A stretch of DNA of 64,000 nt from Prolixibacteraceae bacterium (GTDB taxonomy: Bacteria > Bacteroidota > Bacteroidia > Bacteroidales > Prolixibacteraceae), in assembly GCA_019459525.1 (NCBI GenBank), contig JAIBEY010000066.1:124001-188000 (forward strand), in the 5' to 3' direction. Positions within the stretch are counted from its first letter, which is position 1; the number at the start of each line of letters is the position of its first letter. The notes under the pieces were generated by a model. The model saw only the letters and a program-made list of their open reading frames with translations. It was not told the origin of the DNA and searched no databases. Positions 55,887-64,000 of the stretch are shown one piece after another. The translations under genes and the position numbers were made by a program.

Positions 55887-57689
55887 TCAGCTATTTTTTG
55901 CCAAACGCTTACGTTCATGTTCTTTTAAATAAATCTTCCGCATACGAATCGACATCGGCGTAACTTCAACCAGTTCATCGCTTTTGATGTATTCGAGCGC
56001 TTCTTCCAAACTAAATTTTACCGGAGTGATCAGTCTCAACTTTTCGTCGGTTCCCGAAGCACGCATATTGGTCAGTTTCTTGGGCTTGGTAACGTTGATG
56101 GTTAAATCATCGGCGCGCGTATTTTCACCAATCACCTGTCCTTCATACACATCCTGACCAGGATCGATAAAAAACATACCCCTATCCTGAAGTTTCCCGA
56201 TTGAATAAGCGAATGCATTTCCGGTTTCAAAAGCAACCAACGAACCATTGTTCCGCGTTTCGATTGGCCCTTTGTAGGGTTGATATTCAATAAAACGGTG
56301 ATTCATTACAGCTTCCCCGGCAGTAGCAGTCAGCATGTTGGTACGCATACCAATAATTCCACGCGATGGAATAATGAATTCGAGGTGAATACGATCGCCT
56401 TTGCGCTCCATAGTCTGCATTTCGCCTTTACGCTGCGAAACCATTTCAACCACTTTCCCTGAATATTCTTCAGGAACATCAACGTGCATTTCTTCGATGG
56501 GTTCACATTTTTCGCCAGCTATTTCTTTGAATAAAACCTGCGGTTGCCCAACCTGAAGCTCATAACCTTCGCGGCGCATCGTTTCGATCAATACCGATAA
56601 ATGTAGTACTCCACGGCCATAAACAGTATATGAGTCAGCCGAATCGGTAGGCATAACCCTTAATGCTAGATTCTTTTCCAACTCTTTCTCCAAACGATCT
56701 TTCAAATGGCGAGAAGTCACAAATTTTCCTTCTTTTCCGTAGAATGGTGAATTGTTGATCATGAAAGTCATGCTCATCGTTGGTTCGTCAACCGCAATGG
56801 GTTCCAGTGGCTCCGGATTTTCCCAATCGCAAACGGTATCGCCAATGTCGAACCCTTCGATTCCAACCATGGCGCAAATATCACCGGAAATCATTTGGTC
56901 AACCTTCTGGCGGCCTAATCCGGTAAAAGTATGAAGCTCCTTTATTTTAGTCCTTTTTATTGAACCATCACGCTTAACCAGTGAAACGTTCATTCCTTCT
57001 TTAATCTCACCACGGTGGATACGACCAATGGCAATACGGCCAACGTACGACGAATAATCAAGCGACGTGATCAAAACCTGTGGGGTTCCCGGATTTGGAA
57101 CCGGCCCCGGAATAAATTCAATAATGGAATTCAGTAAGGCTTCGATGTTGTCAGTCGGAACTTTCCAGTCATCCGACATCCAGCCTTGTTTGGCCGATCC
57201 GTAAACGGTTGGGAAACTTAACTGATCTTCCGTTGCATTTAAACTGTACATCAGGTCGAAAACCTGCTCGTGAACTTCTTCAGGACGACAGTTTGGCTTA
57301 TCAACTTTATTAACTACAACGATAGGTTTCAGGCCTAAAGCCAACGCTTTCGACAATACAAAACGGGTCTGTGGCATCGTACCTTCAAAGGCATCGACCA
57401 ACAGCAACACCCCGTCAGCCATATTTAATACCCGCTCAACCTCGCCACCAAAATCGGCGTGACCAGGAGTATCAATAATATTGATTTTTACATCTTTATA
57501 GATAACTGATACATTCTTTGCCAGAATGGTAATACCACGTTCGCGTTCCAAATCGTTGCTGTCGAGAATCAACTCTTGTTTCTTCTCGTGTTCTTTCATG
57601 ATGTTACAATAGTAAATCATCTTGTCAACCAATGTGGTCTTCCCGTGGTCAACGTGGGCTATAATCGCAATGTTTCTAATCTTCTGCAT
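55887..57689 (-). CDS. typA: Ribosome-associated GTPase TypA/BipA
   Basis: 600 residues from ATG 57689 ([20 protein letters not shown]); the longer frame upstream is not family sequence and would include a promoter-like TATCTTTG on the minus strand (complement of 57709-57716). Motifs: [20 protein letters not shown] and NKVDKPNCR. The C-terminal end carries the BipA-specific domain ([35 protein letters not shown]). TypA assists 50S assembly under stress and cold. Confidence 0.96.
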   Translation of the reverse strand: MQKIRNIAIIAHVDHGKTTLVDKMIYYCNIMKEHEKKQELILDSNDLERERGITILAKNVSVIYKDVKINIIDTPGHADFGGEVERVLNMADGVLLLVDAFEGTMPQTRFVLSKALALGLKPIVVVNKVDKPNCRPEEVHEQVFDLMYSLNATEDQLSFPTVYGSAKQGWMSDDWKVPTDNIEALLNSIIEFIPGPVPNPGTPQVLITSLDYSSYVGRIAIGRIHRGEIKEGMNVSLVKRDGSIKRTKIKELHTFTGLGRQKVDQMISGDICAMVGIEGFDIGDTVCDWENPEPLEPIAVDEPTMSMTFMINNSPFYGKEGKFVTSRHLKDRLEKELEKNLALRVMPTDSADSYTVYGRGVLHLSVLIETMRREGYELQVGQPQVLFKEIAGEKCEPIEEMHVDVPEEYSGKVVEMVSQRKGEMQTMERKGDRIHLEFIIPSRGIIGMRTNMLTATAGEAVMNHRFIEYQPYKGPIETRNNGSLVAFETGNAFAYSIGKLQDRGMFFIDPGQDVYEGQVIGENTRADDLTINVTKPKKLTNMRASGTDEKLRLITPVKFSLEEALEYIKSDELVEVTPMSIRMRKIYLKEHERKRLAKNS

Positions 57690-57708
57690 AGGTTCCAAAA
57701 ATGAGGTG

Positions 57709-57716
57709 CAAAGATA
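57709..57716 (-). promoter_or_regulatory. Putative -7 promoter element for typA
   Basis: TATCTTTG on the minus strand matches TAnnTTTG and lies 20 nt before the typA ATG; it fixes the start at 57689. No -33 TTG is seen. Confidence 0.4.
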
Positions 57717-57810
57717 GCCTAATAATCCAATCGAACTTGCTTTTACGGTTAGCAAGCTGTTAAGTTTTTGTAAATACTGCTCTTTTAACAATTTAGGCAC
57801 ATTAAAATGC

Positions 57811-57846
57811 AAAACGGAGGACTCCATTTTCAGAATCCTCCGTTTT
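57811..57846 (-). terminator. Terminator of the histidine operon
   Basis: AAAACGGAGGA (57811-57821) and TCCTCCGTTTT (57836-57846) form a perfect 11-bp stem with T-run on the minus strand, 62 nt past hisIE. A second hairpin, GGATTCCATCC (57864-57874) with GGATGGAATCC (57885-57895), lies between it and the stop codon. Confidence 0.8.
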
Positions 57847-57907
57847 ACGTTGAATTGACTAAAGGATTCCATCCCTTAAAATAAGGATGGAATCCCGATC
57901 AGCTGCT

Positions 57908-58513
57908 CTATTTGTGACGTTTTTTCAATTCCCGTGCTAAATCTTCAATGCGGTAACCTTTGTGCGACAACAAAACGATAAGGTGATACAATAAATCGGC
58001 GCCTTCGTAAAGAAAATTTTCATCATCGTCGGCCATTGCTCCAATGATGGTTTCAACAGCTTCCTCTCCCACTTTCTGGGCAATTTTACGTGTTCCTTTC
58101 TGAAACAACGAAGTGGTGTACGAACCTTCGGGCATTTCCTGCTTCCGCTGATCGATAAAATCCTGCAAATATTCCAGAAACTGAATGTCACTTTCCTGAT
58201 TTTCTTCGCCCCAGCAAGTATCATCGCCAGTGTGGCAAACCGGACCAACCGGATTTACTTTAATCAGCAATGTGTCGTTATCGCAATCCGAAGCAATCGA
58301 AACTACGTTCAGGAAATTGCCTGACTCTTCGCCCTTGGTCCACAGCCTATTTTTGGTACGGCTGAAAAAAGTAACCTGACCGGTTTCTTCTGTTTTAGCC
58401 AAAGCTTCTTCGTTCATAAAACCCAGCATCAAAACCACGTTGGTGGTATTATCCTGAATAACAGCCGGAATCAGGCCATTCAGTTTCGTAAAATCTAATT
58501 GTGTATTTTCCAT
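57908..58513 (-). CDS. hisIE: Bifunctional phosphoribosyl-AMP cyclohydrolase/phosphoribosyl-ATP pyrophosphatase HisIE
   Basis: 201 residues. HisI (about 1-105) contains FFSRTKNRLWTKGEESGNFL, DCDNDTLLIKV and GPVCHTGDDTCW (the metal ligands); HisE (about 110-201) contains GTRKIAQKVGEEAVETIIGA. It performs steps 2 and 3 of histidine synthesis. The gene begins 2 nt after the stop of the AT-rich secreted protein gene and ends the operon. Confidence 0.96.
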   Translation of the reverse strand: MENTQLDFTKLNGLIPAVIQDNTTNVVLMLGFMNEEALAKTEETGQVTFFSRTKNRLWTKGEESGNFLNVVSIASDCDNDTLLIKVNPVGPVCHTGDDTCWGEENQESDIQFLEYLQDFIDQRKQEMPEGSYTTSLFQKGTRKIAQKVGEEAVETIIGAMADDDENFLYEGADLLYHLIVLLSHKGYRIEDLARELKKRHK

Positions 58514-58515
58514 AT

Positions 58516-59676
58516 CTATTTTATTTTAAGTCTTTTCAACATTGAATTTTTCCGGATATTTCCAAAGTAATTATAAGTGAGAATCAGAGATATGTAGTTA
58601 CCTTTCAGACTGGTTCCCTTCTCATTATTTAAATTCACAAAATTATACTTGGTTTGCAATCCAACGAAACTCATTCTTTTTGAATAAATTCTATATCCTA
58701 ACCCAAGGTTAAGATTTAAACTTCCGAGAGTTTTACTATCGTTTTCTACTTCAGGATCGCCTTCAATTGCGTCCATAATTTCTGCTCCGATTCCTCCAAG
58801 TAGATCCAATTCTTTTTTGTAATTGTTCGTTAATTCAAACGCCCCATCTAAACCGACATAACCGCCAAATTGATAATTGGTTTCTACAATTTGATCCTTA
58901 AAAAGAACGTTATATGGATTCGCGGGTTTTCCAGGTCGAAATGCAAGCGTCAGGTCGTACTGAACTTTATTAATTTTTGCACCTACCTGAAATCCAAAAA
59001 TCGGTTTTATTCCAATGAACTCATTCAGATTGGATTGAGGCAAGAAAATACCAGTTAGAATTCCTAAGTTTCCTTCAACCATTTTGTTTGTTTTTCGGAT
59101 CTGCTCATTATAAACCTCCTGAAGTTTCGCATCTAAAACTTTTTGCTCTTTTAGCATTTGCCAGAAAGCATCAGCCTGATTCGAATACAGCAGACAAAAT
59201 GCCTTTTCAACTGGCAACAAATCAGCCTTCTCCAGTAAGTAATTTGCCCAAATAACCGTCAAATCATCGAAAGGTGAATTCAATGAGATATAACCGAAGG
59301 GGATTTTATAACGCTCATAAACTTGTTTGGCATTGGGTTCTTTAGCGTAATCAATGCGATCCAGATAAAGAAAAATAAAGTTCATGAGGTACTCTTTCTC
59401 CATCCAAACATCGCTAAATGTTCTACCTTGAATCTGATTCAAAACTTTTAATCGAAACAAAGGCTCTGTTGTTCCACAGAATTCTTCCCAACGAGTGGAA
59501 ACAACAGTAATCGAATCATAATTTTTCAATCCAAAAAAACGTTCAATCAATCTTGACGAATTGAAAGCAACATTTTCACAATTTGGAATTTGAGTTAATA
59601 GTTCTTTGTCAATATTATTTTGAGCAAAAGTTGCTGCTGAAACAAAAAATACAAGAAAGAAAACTACTTTTTTCAT
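58516..59676 (-). CDS. Secreted, beta-barrel-like protein inserted in the histidine operon
   Basis: 386 residues with a signal peptide (MKKVVFFLVFFVSAATFAQN). Residues 20-190 are polar and helical; from about 205 on the sequence alternates hydrophobic and polar residues in strands (FGFQVGAKINKVQYDLTLAF, LNLNLGLGYRIYSKRMSFVG, YISLILTYNYFGNI), like a small outer-membrane barrel. I do not recognise a family. It lies between hisF (14 nt) and hisIE (2 nt), fully within the operon. Two 60-base samples gave about 30-35% G+C against about 48-50% in hisF. Confidence 0.65.
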   Translation of the reverse strand: MKKVVFFLVFFVSAATFAQNNIDKELLTQIPNCENVAFNSSRLIERFFGLKNYDSITVVSTRWEEFCGTTEPLFRLKVLNQIQGRTFSDVWMEKEYLMNFIFLYLDRIDYAKEPNAKQVYERYKIPFGYISLNSPFDDLTVIWANYLLEKADLLPVEKAFCLLYSNQADAFWQMLKEQKVLDAKLQEVYNEQIRKTNKMVEGNLGILTGIFLPQSNLNEFIGIKPIFGFQVGAKINKVQYDLTLAFRPGKPANPYNVLFKDQIVETNYQFGGYVGLDGAFELTNNYKKELDLLGGIGAEIMDAIEGDPEVENDSKTLGSLNLNLGLGYRIYSKRMSFVGLQTKYNFVNLNNEKGTSLKGNYISLILTYNYFGNIRKNSMLKRLKIK

Positions 59677-59690
59677 TGGGTATGGAGTAA

Positions 59691-60443
59691 TTATCGGATG
59701 GGAATATTTTTGGCCCGAAGATAGGCTTTCAAATCCGGTATCGCAATTTCCTTGTAGTGGAAAATACTGGCAGCCAAGCCGGCATCAGCTTTCCCTTCTG
59801 TAAACACATCCACAAAATGCTCCATGTTTCCGGCACCTCCTGAAGCAATAATCGGAATCCGTAGCATATCCGACATTTTCGCCAGTTCCTTGTTGGCAAA
59901 ACCGGCCTTGGTTCCATCATGATTCATCGAGGTAAACAAGATTTCGCCAGCACCGCGACTTTCGCCTTCTTTCGCCCACGAAAACAATTCTTTTTCTGTC
60001 GGAATACGGCCACCATTGACCGTGACAGTCCAGTAATCGTTTTCTCCACGGGCATCGATGGCCAAAACCACAAACTGGCTACCGAAGTTTAATGCCAGAT
60101 CGTCGATCAGTTTCGGGTTGCGAACTGCTGATGAGTTGATGCTGATTTTATCGGCACCTGCACTCAACAGAGCATCTGCATCTTTCAATTCGCTGATTCC
60201 GCCACCAACGGTAAACGGGATGTTGATTTCGCGGGCAATGCGCTTCACAAGTTCAACAAAGGTTTTACGTCCTTCGTGGGTGGCCGTGATGTCGAGGAAA
60301 ACCAATTCGTCGGCTCCCTGTTCGGCATAAAGCGCGCCCAGTTCAACCGGGTCGCCCACGCTTTTAATATTTACAAAGTTGATGCCCTTCACGGTCTGAC
60401 CGTCTTTAATATCAAGGCAAGGTATGATTCGTTTTGCTAGCAT
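59691..60443 (-). CDS. hisF: Imidazole glycerol phosphate synthase subunit HisF
   Basis: 250 residues, a TIM barrel that makes imidazole glycerol phosphate and AICAR using ammonia from HisH. The catalytic aspartates Asp11 (CLDIKDG) and Asp130 (LAIDARGE) are present, as are [17 protein letters not shown] and [14 protein letters not shown] for phosphate binding. It is separated from hisA by the three-gene insert. Confidence 0.97.
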   Translation of the reverse strand: MLAKRIIPCLDIKDGQTVKGINFVNIKSVGDPVELGALYAEQGADELVFLDITATHEGRKTFVELVKRIAREINIPFTVGGGISELKDADALLSAGADKISINSSAVRNPKLIDDLALNFGSQFVVLAIDARGENDYWTVTVNGGRIPTEKELFSWAKEGESRGAGEILFTSMNHDGTKAGFANKELAKMSDMLRIPIIASGGAGNMEHFVDVFTEGKADAGLAASIFHYKEIAIPDLKAYLRAKNIPIR

Positions 60444-60509
60444 TCTTATTTAGTTTCAAATTCCAAGTTCCAGGTTTAGTAAAAATCCAGTAGAACGATT
60501 TAAGTTGAA

Positions 60510-61052
60510 TTAATACTTAATTTTTATTTTTTTATTCAGTCTTTTGTCCTTTTCATATAAAAAGCGGTCAGCCTCAGCAAATTTTACCCCACTAGAAAGA
60601 CAGAATACTTTAACTTTTTCGAGGTAATCAAGGTAGATTTCAATATTTTCTTCCACTTTTTTAACAGATAATTTGAGTTCTTCACCCACAAGAATCCGAT
60701 ATGCCCGTTGATCAATAATTTGATAAATATTCGGATTTCTAAACCTCAAAATAGTCGAAGCCATTGGAATTCCGATTCCCGATATTTTCAAAAGAGCAGT
60801 CAAAACCTTTCTTGTTTTTTCTTTATCAATAATTTCATCAGATGGTAAAATACTATTAACAAGCTGGATTGCTTCTTCATCAACTTTTGCATATCGGTTA
60901 ATTTTCCAAAGAACAATCTTATTGATCAAATTTTGATCAATATCTCCATTAAAAGAATCAAGTTCTTCGGTAAGTTCAACTTGATAGCTGTAATCTTCAT
61001 CAGAAAGATTGAATTCAGGACTGTTAATTGTTTTAACGTGAGTGTCTGTCAT
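60510..61052 (-). CDS. HhH-GPD-like small protein
   Basis: 180 residues. The middle, KVLTALLKISGIGIPMASTI then RFRNPNIYQIIDQRAYRIL, resembles the helix-hairpin-helix and catalytic Asp (Asp114, in IIDQRAYRIL) of HhH-GPD DNA glycosylases, where the motif is GIGxxTA...VDTNVxRVL. The protein is shorter than typical glycosylases and has no Fe-S cluster cysteines or catalytic Lys in the HhH. The similarity is inferred by eye and may be only partial. It follows the DUF3307 gene by 4 nt and is AT-rich (two samples 35-38% G+C). Confidence 0.55.
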   Translation of the reverse strand: MTDTHVKTINSPEFNLSDEDYSYQVELTEELDSFNGDIDQNLINKIVLWKINRYAKVDEEAIQLVNSILPSDEIIDKEKTRKVLTALLKISGIGIPMASTILRFRNPNIYQIIDQRAYRILVGEELKLSVKKVEENIEIYLDYLEKVKVFCLSSGVKFAEADRFLYEKDKRLNKKIKIKY

Positions 61053-61056
61053 TATT

Positions 61057-61746
61057 TCAATTTATTATTGTTTTTATCCCCAACCCTACCACAATCGCCG
61101 AAGTAAACGACACAAGCGTTCCCAATAAAAAGTACTCGGCTTTTTGATTTCCTTCGTGTTGTATTTCGCTAAAACGGAAAACGGATTTGGCGGCCACCAA
61201 AAATCCAATGGACTGAATCTGTCCGGTAGTTACAAATATTACAATGAGTATTCGTTCAAATATTCCAATCCATGCAGAGGCGTTCAATTGGACGGTGTTA
61301 CTTTCTGCCTTGGTGACTGATTTTAAAAACATTCCGGTCAAAATTCCCAGCGGATTGGTTATCAGGATAAACCCGCATGCATAAATCCACAAGTGAACAA
61401 AACTTTCAGGAATGGTAATTTCGGTGAAGAATGTAGCCAATATCCAAAGTATGCCGATGTGCAAAAACTGATCAGTCACAAAAAACCACATGGTTTGTTT
61501 TACTTTCGATTTTACGACATCAATCAGGTAGTGCGTTAAAAAGATAACCGGCACAAACCACCAAAGTGTTAATTGTAAAGTGAATACTACCGGAAGTACA
61601 GACGCAATTAAGGTATGAAGGATCAATTTTTTCGATTTCCAGCCATTTTCTTTCTTATGCGAGACCCAGCTTGACGGTTGCAACCAAAAATCGGCGACCA
61701 AATGACCTGCAAGCATTGGAAAAAATAAGCTAATCATTGTATCCAT
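61057..61746 (-). CDS. DUF3307 membrane protein
   Basis: 229 residues with about six hydrophobic helices. The N-terminal half, PMLAGHLVADFWLQPSSWVS, HKKENGWKSKKLILHTLIAS, FLTHYLIDVVKSK, with the His/Asp residues inside the helices, is the DUF3307 family signature. Function unknown; in other genomes it is paired with SatD-like genes, as here, where it overlaps the SatD stop by 17 nt. Translation is probably coupled. Part of the AT-rich insert in the histidine operon. Confidence 0.8.
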   Translation of the reverse strand: MDTMISLFFPMLAGHLVADFWLQPSSWVSHKKENGWKSKKLILHTLIASVLPVVFTLQLTLWWFVPVIFLTHYLIDVVKSKVKQTMWFFVTDQFLHIGILWILATFFTEITIPESFVHLWIYACGFILITNPLGILTGMFLKSVTKAESNTVQLNASAWIGIFERILIVIFVTTGQIQSIGFLVAAKSVFRFSEIQHEGNQKAEYFLLGTLVSFTSAIVVGLGIKTIIN

Positions 61747-62365
61747 AATTTTGATTAATCAGGGTTTTATATCGCTTCATAAATCTATCAATGACTTGCC
61801 AGTTAGCTGTTTTAAGCGATTTGCTTACAGCCGGCTGACTAACATCTATACTATTTGCAATTCCAGCCTGATCCAATCCCTGCATTTTATAATAGATAAT
61901 GTTAGATTGAATTTTCGTAAAGCCGTTAATAATTACGTCGGCGAAATAACAATATGTTTCCAGTTCGTCATTCAATAACGTATTTTCAGTCTGAATCAAT
62001 AGGTTTAATTTTTTTTCTTTCAATTGGTCGAGATTTTTGCCTGAAATTTCAAACGCTGAACCTGTTGAAAACAAAACATTTTCATTTAAAGTTGCAACCT
62101 GCCCAATTCCAACAGAAACACGTACGTCATTTTTTTCATGAATCCGCTTCATCTCAATTCGAATTTTGACAGCGATTTCAAGTGCATCAGCCGGTTTTGT
62201 TGCCAATTGGAAACTGTCGCCTCGGTAAAATTGAGGACGTATAAGAATCCCTTTTTCTGCTGAAGATTCTATTGTCAGCTGATAATTCTTTAATTCATCT
62301 GCGGACAACAGTGACGAATCAATGATATCGCAAGTAAGTACCGCTATTTCTTCATTTAGTTTCAT
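61730..62365 (-). CDS. SatD-like protein: cyclase-homology domain fused to a helix-turn-helix
   Basis: 211 residues. Residues 1-115 follow the class III nucleotide cyclase pattern: Asp13 (LTCDIIDSS), Asp50 (YRGDSFQLA), VRVSVGIGQV (81-90) and TGSAFEISG. Residues 163-187 (GLDQAGIANSIDVSQPAVSK SLKTA) form a helix-turn-helix. SatD family proteins occur in streptococcal acid-tolerance loci; their activity is not established. The cyclase comparison is inference. It is the first gene of the insert, and its stop overlaps the DUF3307 start. Confidence 0.7.
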   Translation of the reverse strand: MKLNEEIAVLTCDIIDSSLLSADELKNYQLTIESSAEKGILIRPQFYRGDSFQLATKPADALEIAVKIRIEMKRIHEKNDVRVSVGIGQVATLNENVLFSTGSAFEISGKNLDQLKEKKLNLLIQTENTLLNDELETYCYFADVIINGFTKIQSNIIYYKMQGLDQAGIANSIDVSQPAVSKSLKTANWQVIDRFMKRYKTLINQNYGYND

Positions 62366-62428
62366 GGCTCAAATATAACCCAAATTGGTTAATCATCCAA
62401 ATATAACCTAAAAAAGCTATATTTTAAA

Positions 62429-63160
62429 TTATAAATTATTTAGGTTATATATTTTAATTTCTTCCATACTAATTCTTCCTTCATAAATCGCTTTTCCGGT
62501 AATTACTCCTGGAATACCCATTTCGTCAAGTTCATAAATATCTTTCATGGTGGCAATTCCGCCACTGGCAATGAGTCCGAGTTTAGGGAATTGAGTCATT
62601 ATTTCTTTGTACAAATCGATGCTTGGGCCGGTCAACATGCCATCGCGGGCAATGTCCGTAGAAATAACCTGTCGGATACCTTTGTTGGTATAGCTTTCGA
62701 TGAAATCCAAAATCGAAAGTTCAGAAACTTCCTGCCAGCCGCTCACGGCAATCATTTTGTCTTTGGCATCAGCACCGAGAATAATTTTCTCTGCACCATA
62801 AGTTTCAATCCAATGCAAAAAAGTTTCGCGGTCTTTTACAGCTATGCTTCCGCCGGTAACCATTTGTGCTCCACACTCAAATGCAATGCGCAGGTCATCA
62901 TCCGATTTTAATCCGCCACCAAAATCGATAACTAGATTGGTTTTTGAGGCAATCGTTTCAAGCACTTTATAGTTGACAATGTGTTTGGCTTTTGCACCAT
63001 CCAAATCGACCAGATGCAAACGGGTGATTCCGGCATCTTCGAACATTTTAGCCACTTCGAGCGGATTCTCGTTATAAACCGTTTTCTGGTTGTAATCGCC
63101 TTGTGACAGGCGAACGCATTTCGCATCGATTAAATCAATGGCAGGTATAATTGTGATCAT
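62429..63160 (-). CDS. hisA: Phosphoribosylformimino-5-aminoimidazole carboxamide ribotide isomerase HisA
   Basis: 243 residues, TIM barrel with catalytic Asp9 ([13 protein letters not shown]) and Asp169 ([15 protein letters not shown]). GASIGG-type phosphate loops are seen as [13 protein letters not shown] and MVTGGSIAV. It catalyses step 4 of histidine synthesis. It is separated from the partial hisH by the four-helix-bundle gene and from hisF by the three-gene insert. Confidence 0.97.
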   Translation of the reverse strand: MITIIPAIDLIDAKCVRLSQGDYNQKTVYNENPLEVAKMFEDAGITRLHLVDLDGAKAKHIVNYKVLETIASKTNLVIDFGGGLKSDDDLRIAFECGAQMVTGGSIAVKDRETFLHWIETYGAEKIILGADAKDKMIAVSGWQEVSELSILDFIESYTNKGIRQVISTDIARDGMLTGPSIDLYKEIMTQFPKLGLIASGGIATMKDIYELDEMGIPGVITGKAIYEGRISMEEIKIYNLNNL

Positions 63161-63164
63161 TTTA

Positions 63165-63201
63165 ATTAACGATTAGAGATTAACGATTGAGGATTAACGA
63201 T
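63165..63201. repeat. 14-bp tandem repeat cluster with ATTAACGAT core (upper flank, hisA side)
   Basis: ATTAACGAT occurs at 63165, 63179 and 63193, exactly 14 bp apart (units ATTAACGATTAGAG, ATTAACGATTGAGG, ATTAACGATCTTAG). Confidence 0.8.
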
Positions 63202-63241
63202 CTTAGAAGAACCCGGTTGGATGTTGATCATGAGAAATTTG

Positions 63242-63269
63242 ATTAAAGATTGAGAATTAACGATCTCAC
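63242..63269. repeat. 14-bp repeat pair overlapping the stop of the four-helix gene
   Basis: Two more units, ATTAAAGATTGAGA (63242-63255) and ATTAACGATCTCAC (63256-63269). The second overlaps the stop codon of the four-helix-bundle gene (63266-63268). Confidence 0.8.
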
Positions 63270-63640
63270 TTTGGAGGTAGGGTACCTTGCTTTCGTTTAC
63301 TTGTTTCGATGCTCTTTACAAAAATTGAAATAAGCTCGTTACTTTCAGTCTTCAAACTATACACCAGTTGCTGATCAGCATGAAGGTTTGCACCATCAAT
63401 AATCCTTAGATTAATAAACGTTTCCCGAACTTCCTTAAGACATATACCAAGTTTGTGTACAAAGTCTCTCCCAGATTCAGCACTTTGTGCTTCGCCATAA
63501 TTTAGGGCTGTTGATGAACTGGATCGAACAATTTGCTCTGCCAGATTTCTACCTCCAATTGATGGCTTAATACCATCCGACAATTTGATAATATTAACAG
63601 CAAAGACAATGAGCCTTTCTTCTAATTCCCGTGGTGTCAT
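63266..63640 (-). CDS. Four-helix-bundle protein (23S rRNA intervening-sequence type)
   Basis: 124 residues with four amphipathic helices and the family signature LAEQIVRSSSSTALNYGEAQ SAESGRDFVHKLGICLKEVRE, which matches the four-helix-bundle family first noted in 23S rRNA intervening sequences. Function unknown. It sits between hisH and hisA and is flanked on both sides by ATTAACGAT repeats in opposite orientation, suggesting it was inserted as a unit. Confidence 0.85.
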   Translation of the reverse strand: MTPRELEERLIVFAVNIIKLSDGIKPSIGGRNLAEQIVRSSSSTALNYGEAQSAESGRDFVHKLGICLKEVRETFINLRIIDGANLHADQQLVYSLKTESNELISIFVKSIETSKRKQGTLPPK

Positions 63641-63654
63641 ATTTAAAATCTAAA

Positions 63655-63684
63655 ATCGTTGATCGTTAATCTTCAATCGTTAAT
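63655..63684. repeat. Inverted ATTAACGAT repeats on the hisH side of the four-helix gene
   Basis: ATCGTTAAT, the complement of ATTAACGAT, occurs at 63662 and 63676 (again 14 bp apart), with a partial ATCGTT at 63655. These are inverted relative to the copies at 63165-63269. Confidence 0.75.
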
Positions 63685-63689
63685 CAGTT

Positions 63690-64000
63690 TCACAACTTCA
63701 AGAAATTTTCCAATATCCTTGCGCCAACGGTACCACTTTTTTCAGGGTGAAACTGGGTGGCGTAAAAATTATCGCGGTGCAGGGCTGCGCTAAAGGGATT
63801 GATGTAATTGCAAACGGCAGCAGTGTGTTCGCCAACAGCGGCATAATACGAATGCACAAAATAAACATATTGCTGGTCGAGTGACGGATCAAAAATACCA
63901 CTCTTTAATTGGCTAATACTATTCCAGCCCATATGCGGAACTTTAGTTACAAACTCCATCCCTGGTTCAGGAATGAATCGTTTAACCTGTTCATCGAAAA
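63690..64000 (-). CDS. hisH: Imidazole glycerol phosphate synthase subunit HisH (5' partial)
   Basis: Only the C-terminal ~103 residues are in the window; the frame stays open to the right edge (FDEQVKRFIPEPGMEFVTKV, PHMGWNSI). The end of the glutaminase domain is visible: FYATQFHPEKSGTVGARILE contains the catalytic His and Glu of the triad; the Cys lies outside. HisH supplies ammonia to HisF. It starts the visible his segment, with hisG/D/C/B probably further upstream. Confidence 0.93.
   Translation of the reverse strand, partial: FDEQVKRFIPEPGMEFVTKVPHMGWNSISQLKSGIFDPSLDQQYVYFVHSYYAAVGEHTAAVCNYINPFSAALHRDNFYATQFHPEKSGTVGARILENFLKL

Noticed and set aside
57689-57872. N-terminal extension of TypA
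   Set aside because: The extra residues are unlike the family, and a promoter-like element lies inside the extension.
63165-63684. CRISPR-like array from the ATTAACGAT repeats
   Set aside because: The units are only 14 bp long without spacers, and the two clusters are inverted, so they are not a CRISPR array.

Overview
The window reads as chromosomal DNA of a Bacteroidota bacterium, probably from the Bacteroidales/Marinilabiliales side (for example a Prolixibacteraceae-like organism). Evidence: a protein with the gliding-motility/type IX secretion C-terminal domain; the lineage-typical DUF4290-murA and DUF4494 genes; an alanine/lysine/glutamate-tailed ribosomal protein L17; and many intergenic matches to the Bacteroidetes promoter (TTG about 19-20 nt before TAnnTTTG). 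No tRNA, rRNA, CRISPR array or prophage was seen.

Layout. 1-3061 (+): three small membrane proteins (the first cut by the window edge) and a CstA-type carbon-starvation transporter. 3149-6301 (-): asparagine synthase and the GTPase YchF. 6487-8915 (+): a Nudix-fold regulator that has lost its catalytic residues, then an ECF sigma factor, a membrane anti-sigma candidate and a small secreted helical protein. 8946-14814 (-): histidine ammonia-lyase, HisRS, a WbuC-like cupin, a DUF4870 protein and the ABC-F protein EttA. 14956-15336 (+): a stand-alone receiver domain.

15446-32672 (-) is one long str-S10-spc-alpha block: rpsL-rpsG-fusA-rpsJ-rplC-D-W-B-rpsS-rplV-rpsC-rplP-rpmC-rpsQ-rplN-X-E-rpsN-H-rplF-R-rpsE-rpmD-rplO-secY-infA-rpmJ-rpsM-K-D-rpoA-rplQ. 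Two tandem promoter matches lie before rpsL. There is no tuf after fusA and no map between secY and infA. Upstream (32898-36486, -) is a C39-peptidase ABC exporter with its HlyD partner.

37031-39187 (+) encodes a second EF-G (fusA2) with altered GTPase motifs behind a 544-base leader that holds a good promoter and a large imperfect inverted repeat. It is followed by an IS66 transposase remnant and an AT-rich multi-pass membrane protein. 42082-44257 (-): a type IX-sorted PKD protein and an FkbM-like methyltransferase. 44425-54797 (+, with mltG on -): PcrA/UvrD helicase, DUF4290, MurA (Cys-to-Asp active site), a TlpA-like thioredoxin, GrpE, DnaJ, MltG, a flavodiiron protein and a DUF4494 protein. 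54906-57689 (-): an unidentified helical protein and TypA.

57908-64000 (-) is the distal half of a histidine operon, hisH (partial)-hisA-hisF-hisIE, interrupted three times: by a four-helix-bundle (IVS-type) gene flanked by ATTAACGAT repeats, by a compact AT-rich trio (cyclase-like SatD protein with HTH, DUF3307 membrane protein, HhH-GPD-like protein), and by an AT-rich secreted/outer-membrane-like protein. This region and the fusA2 neighbourhood are the least ordinary parts of the window. Most other genes are housekeeping.
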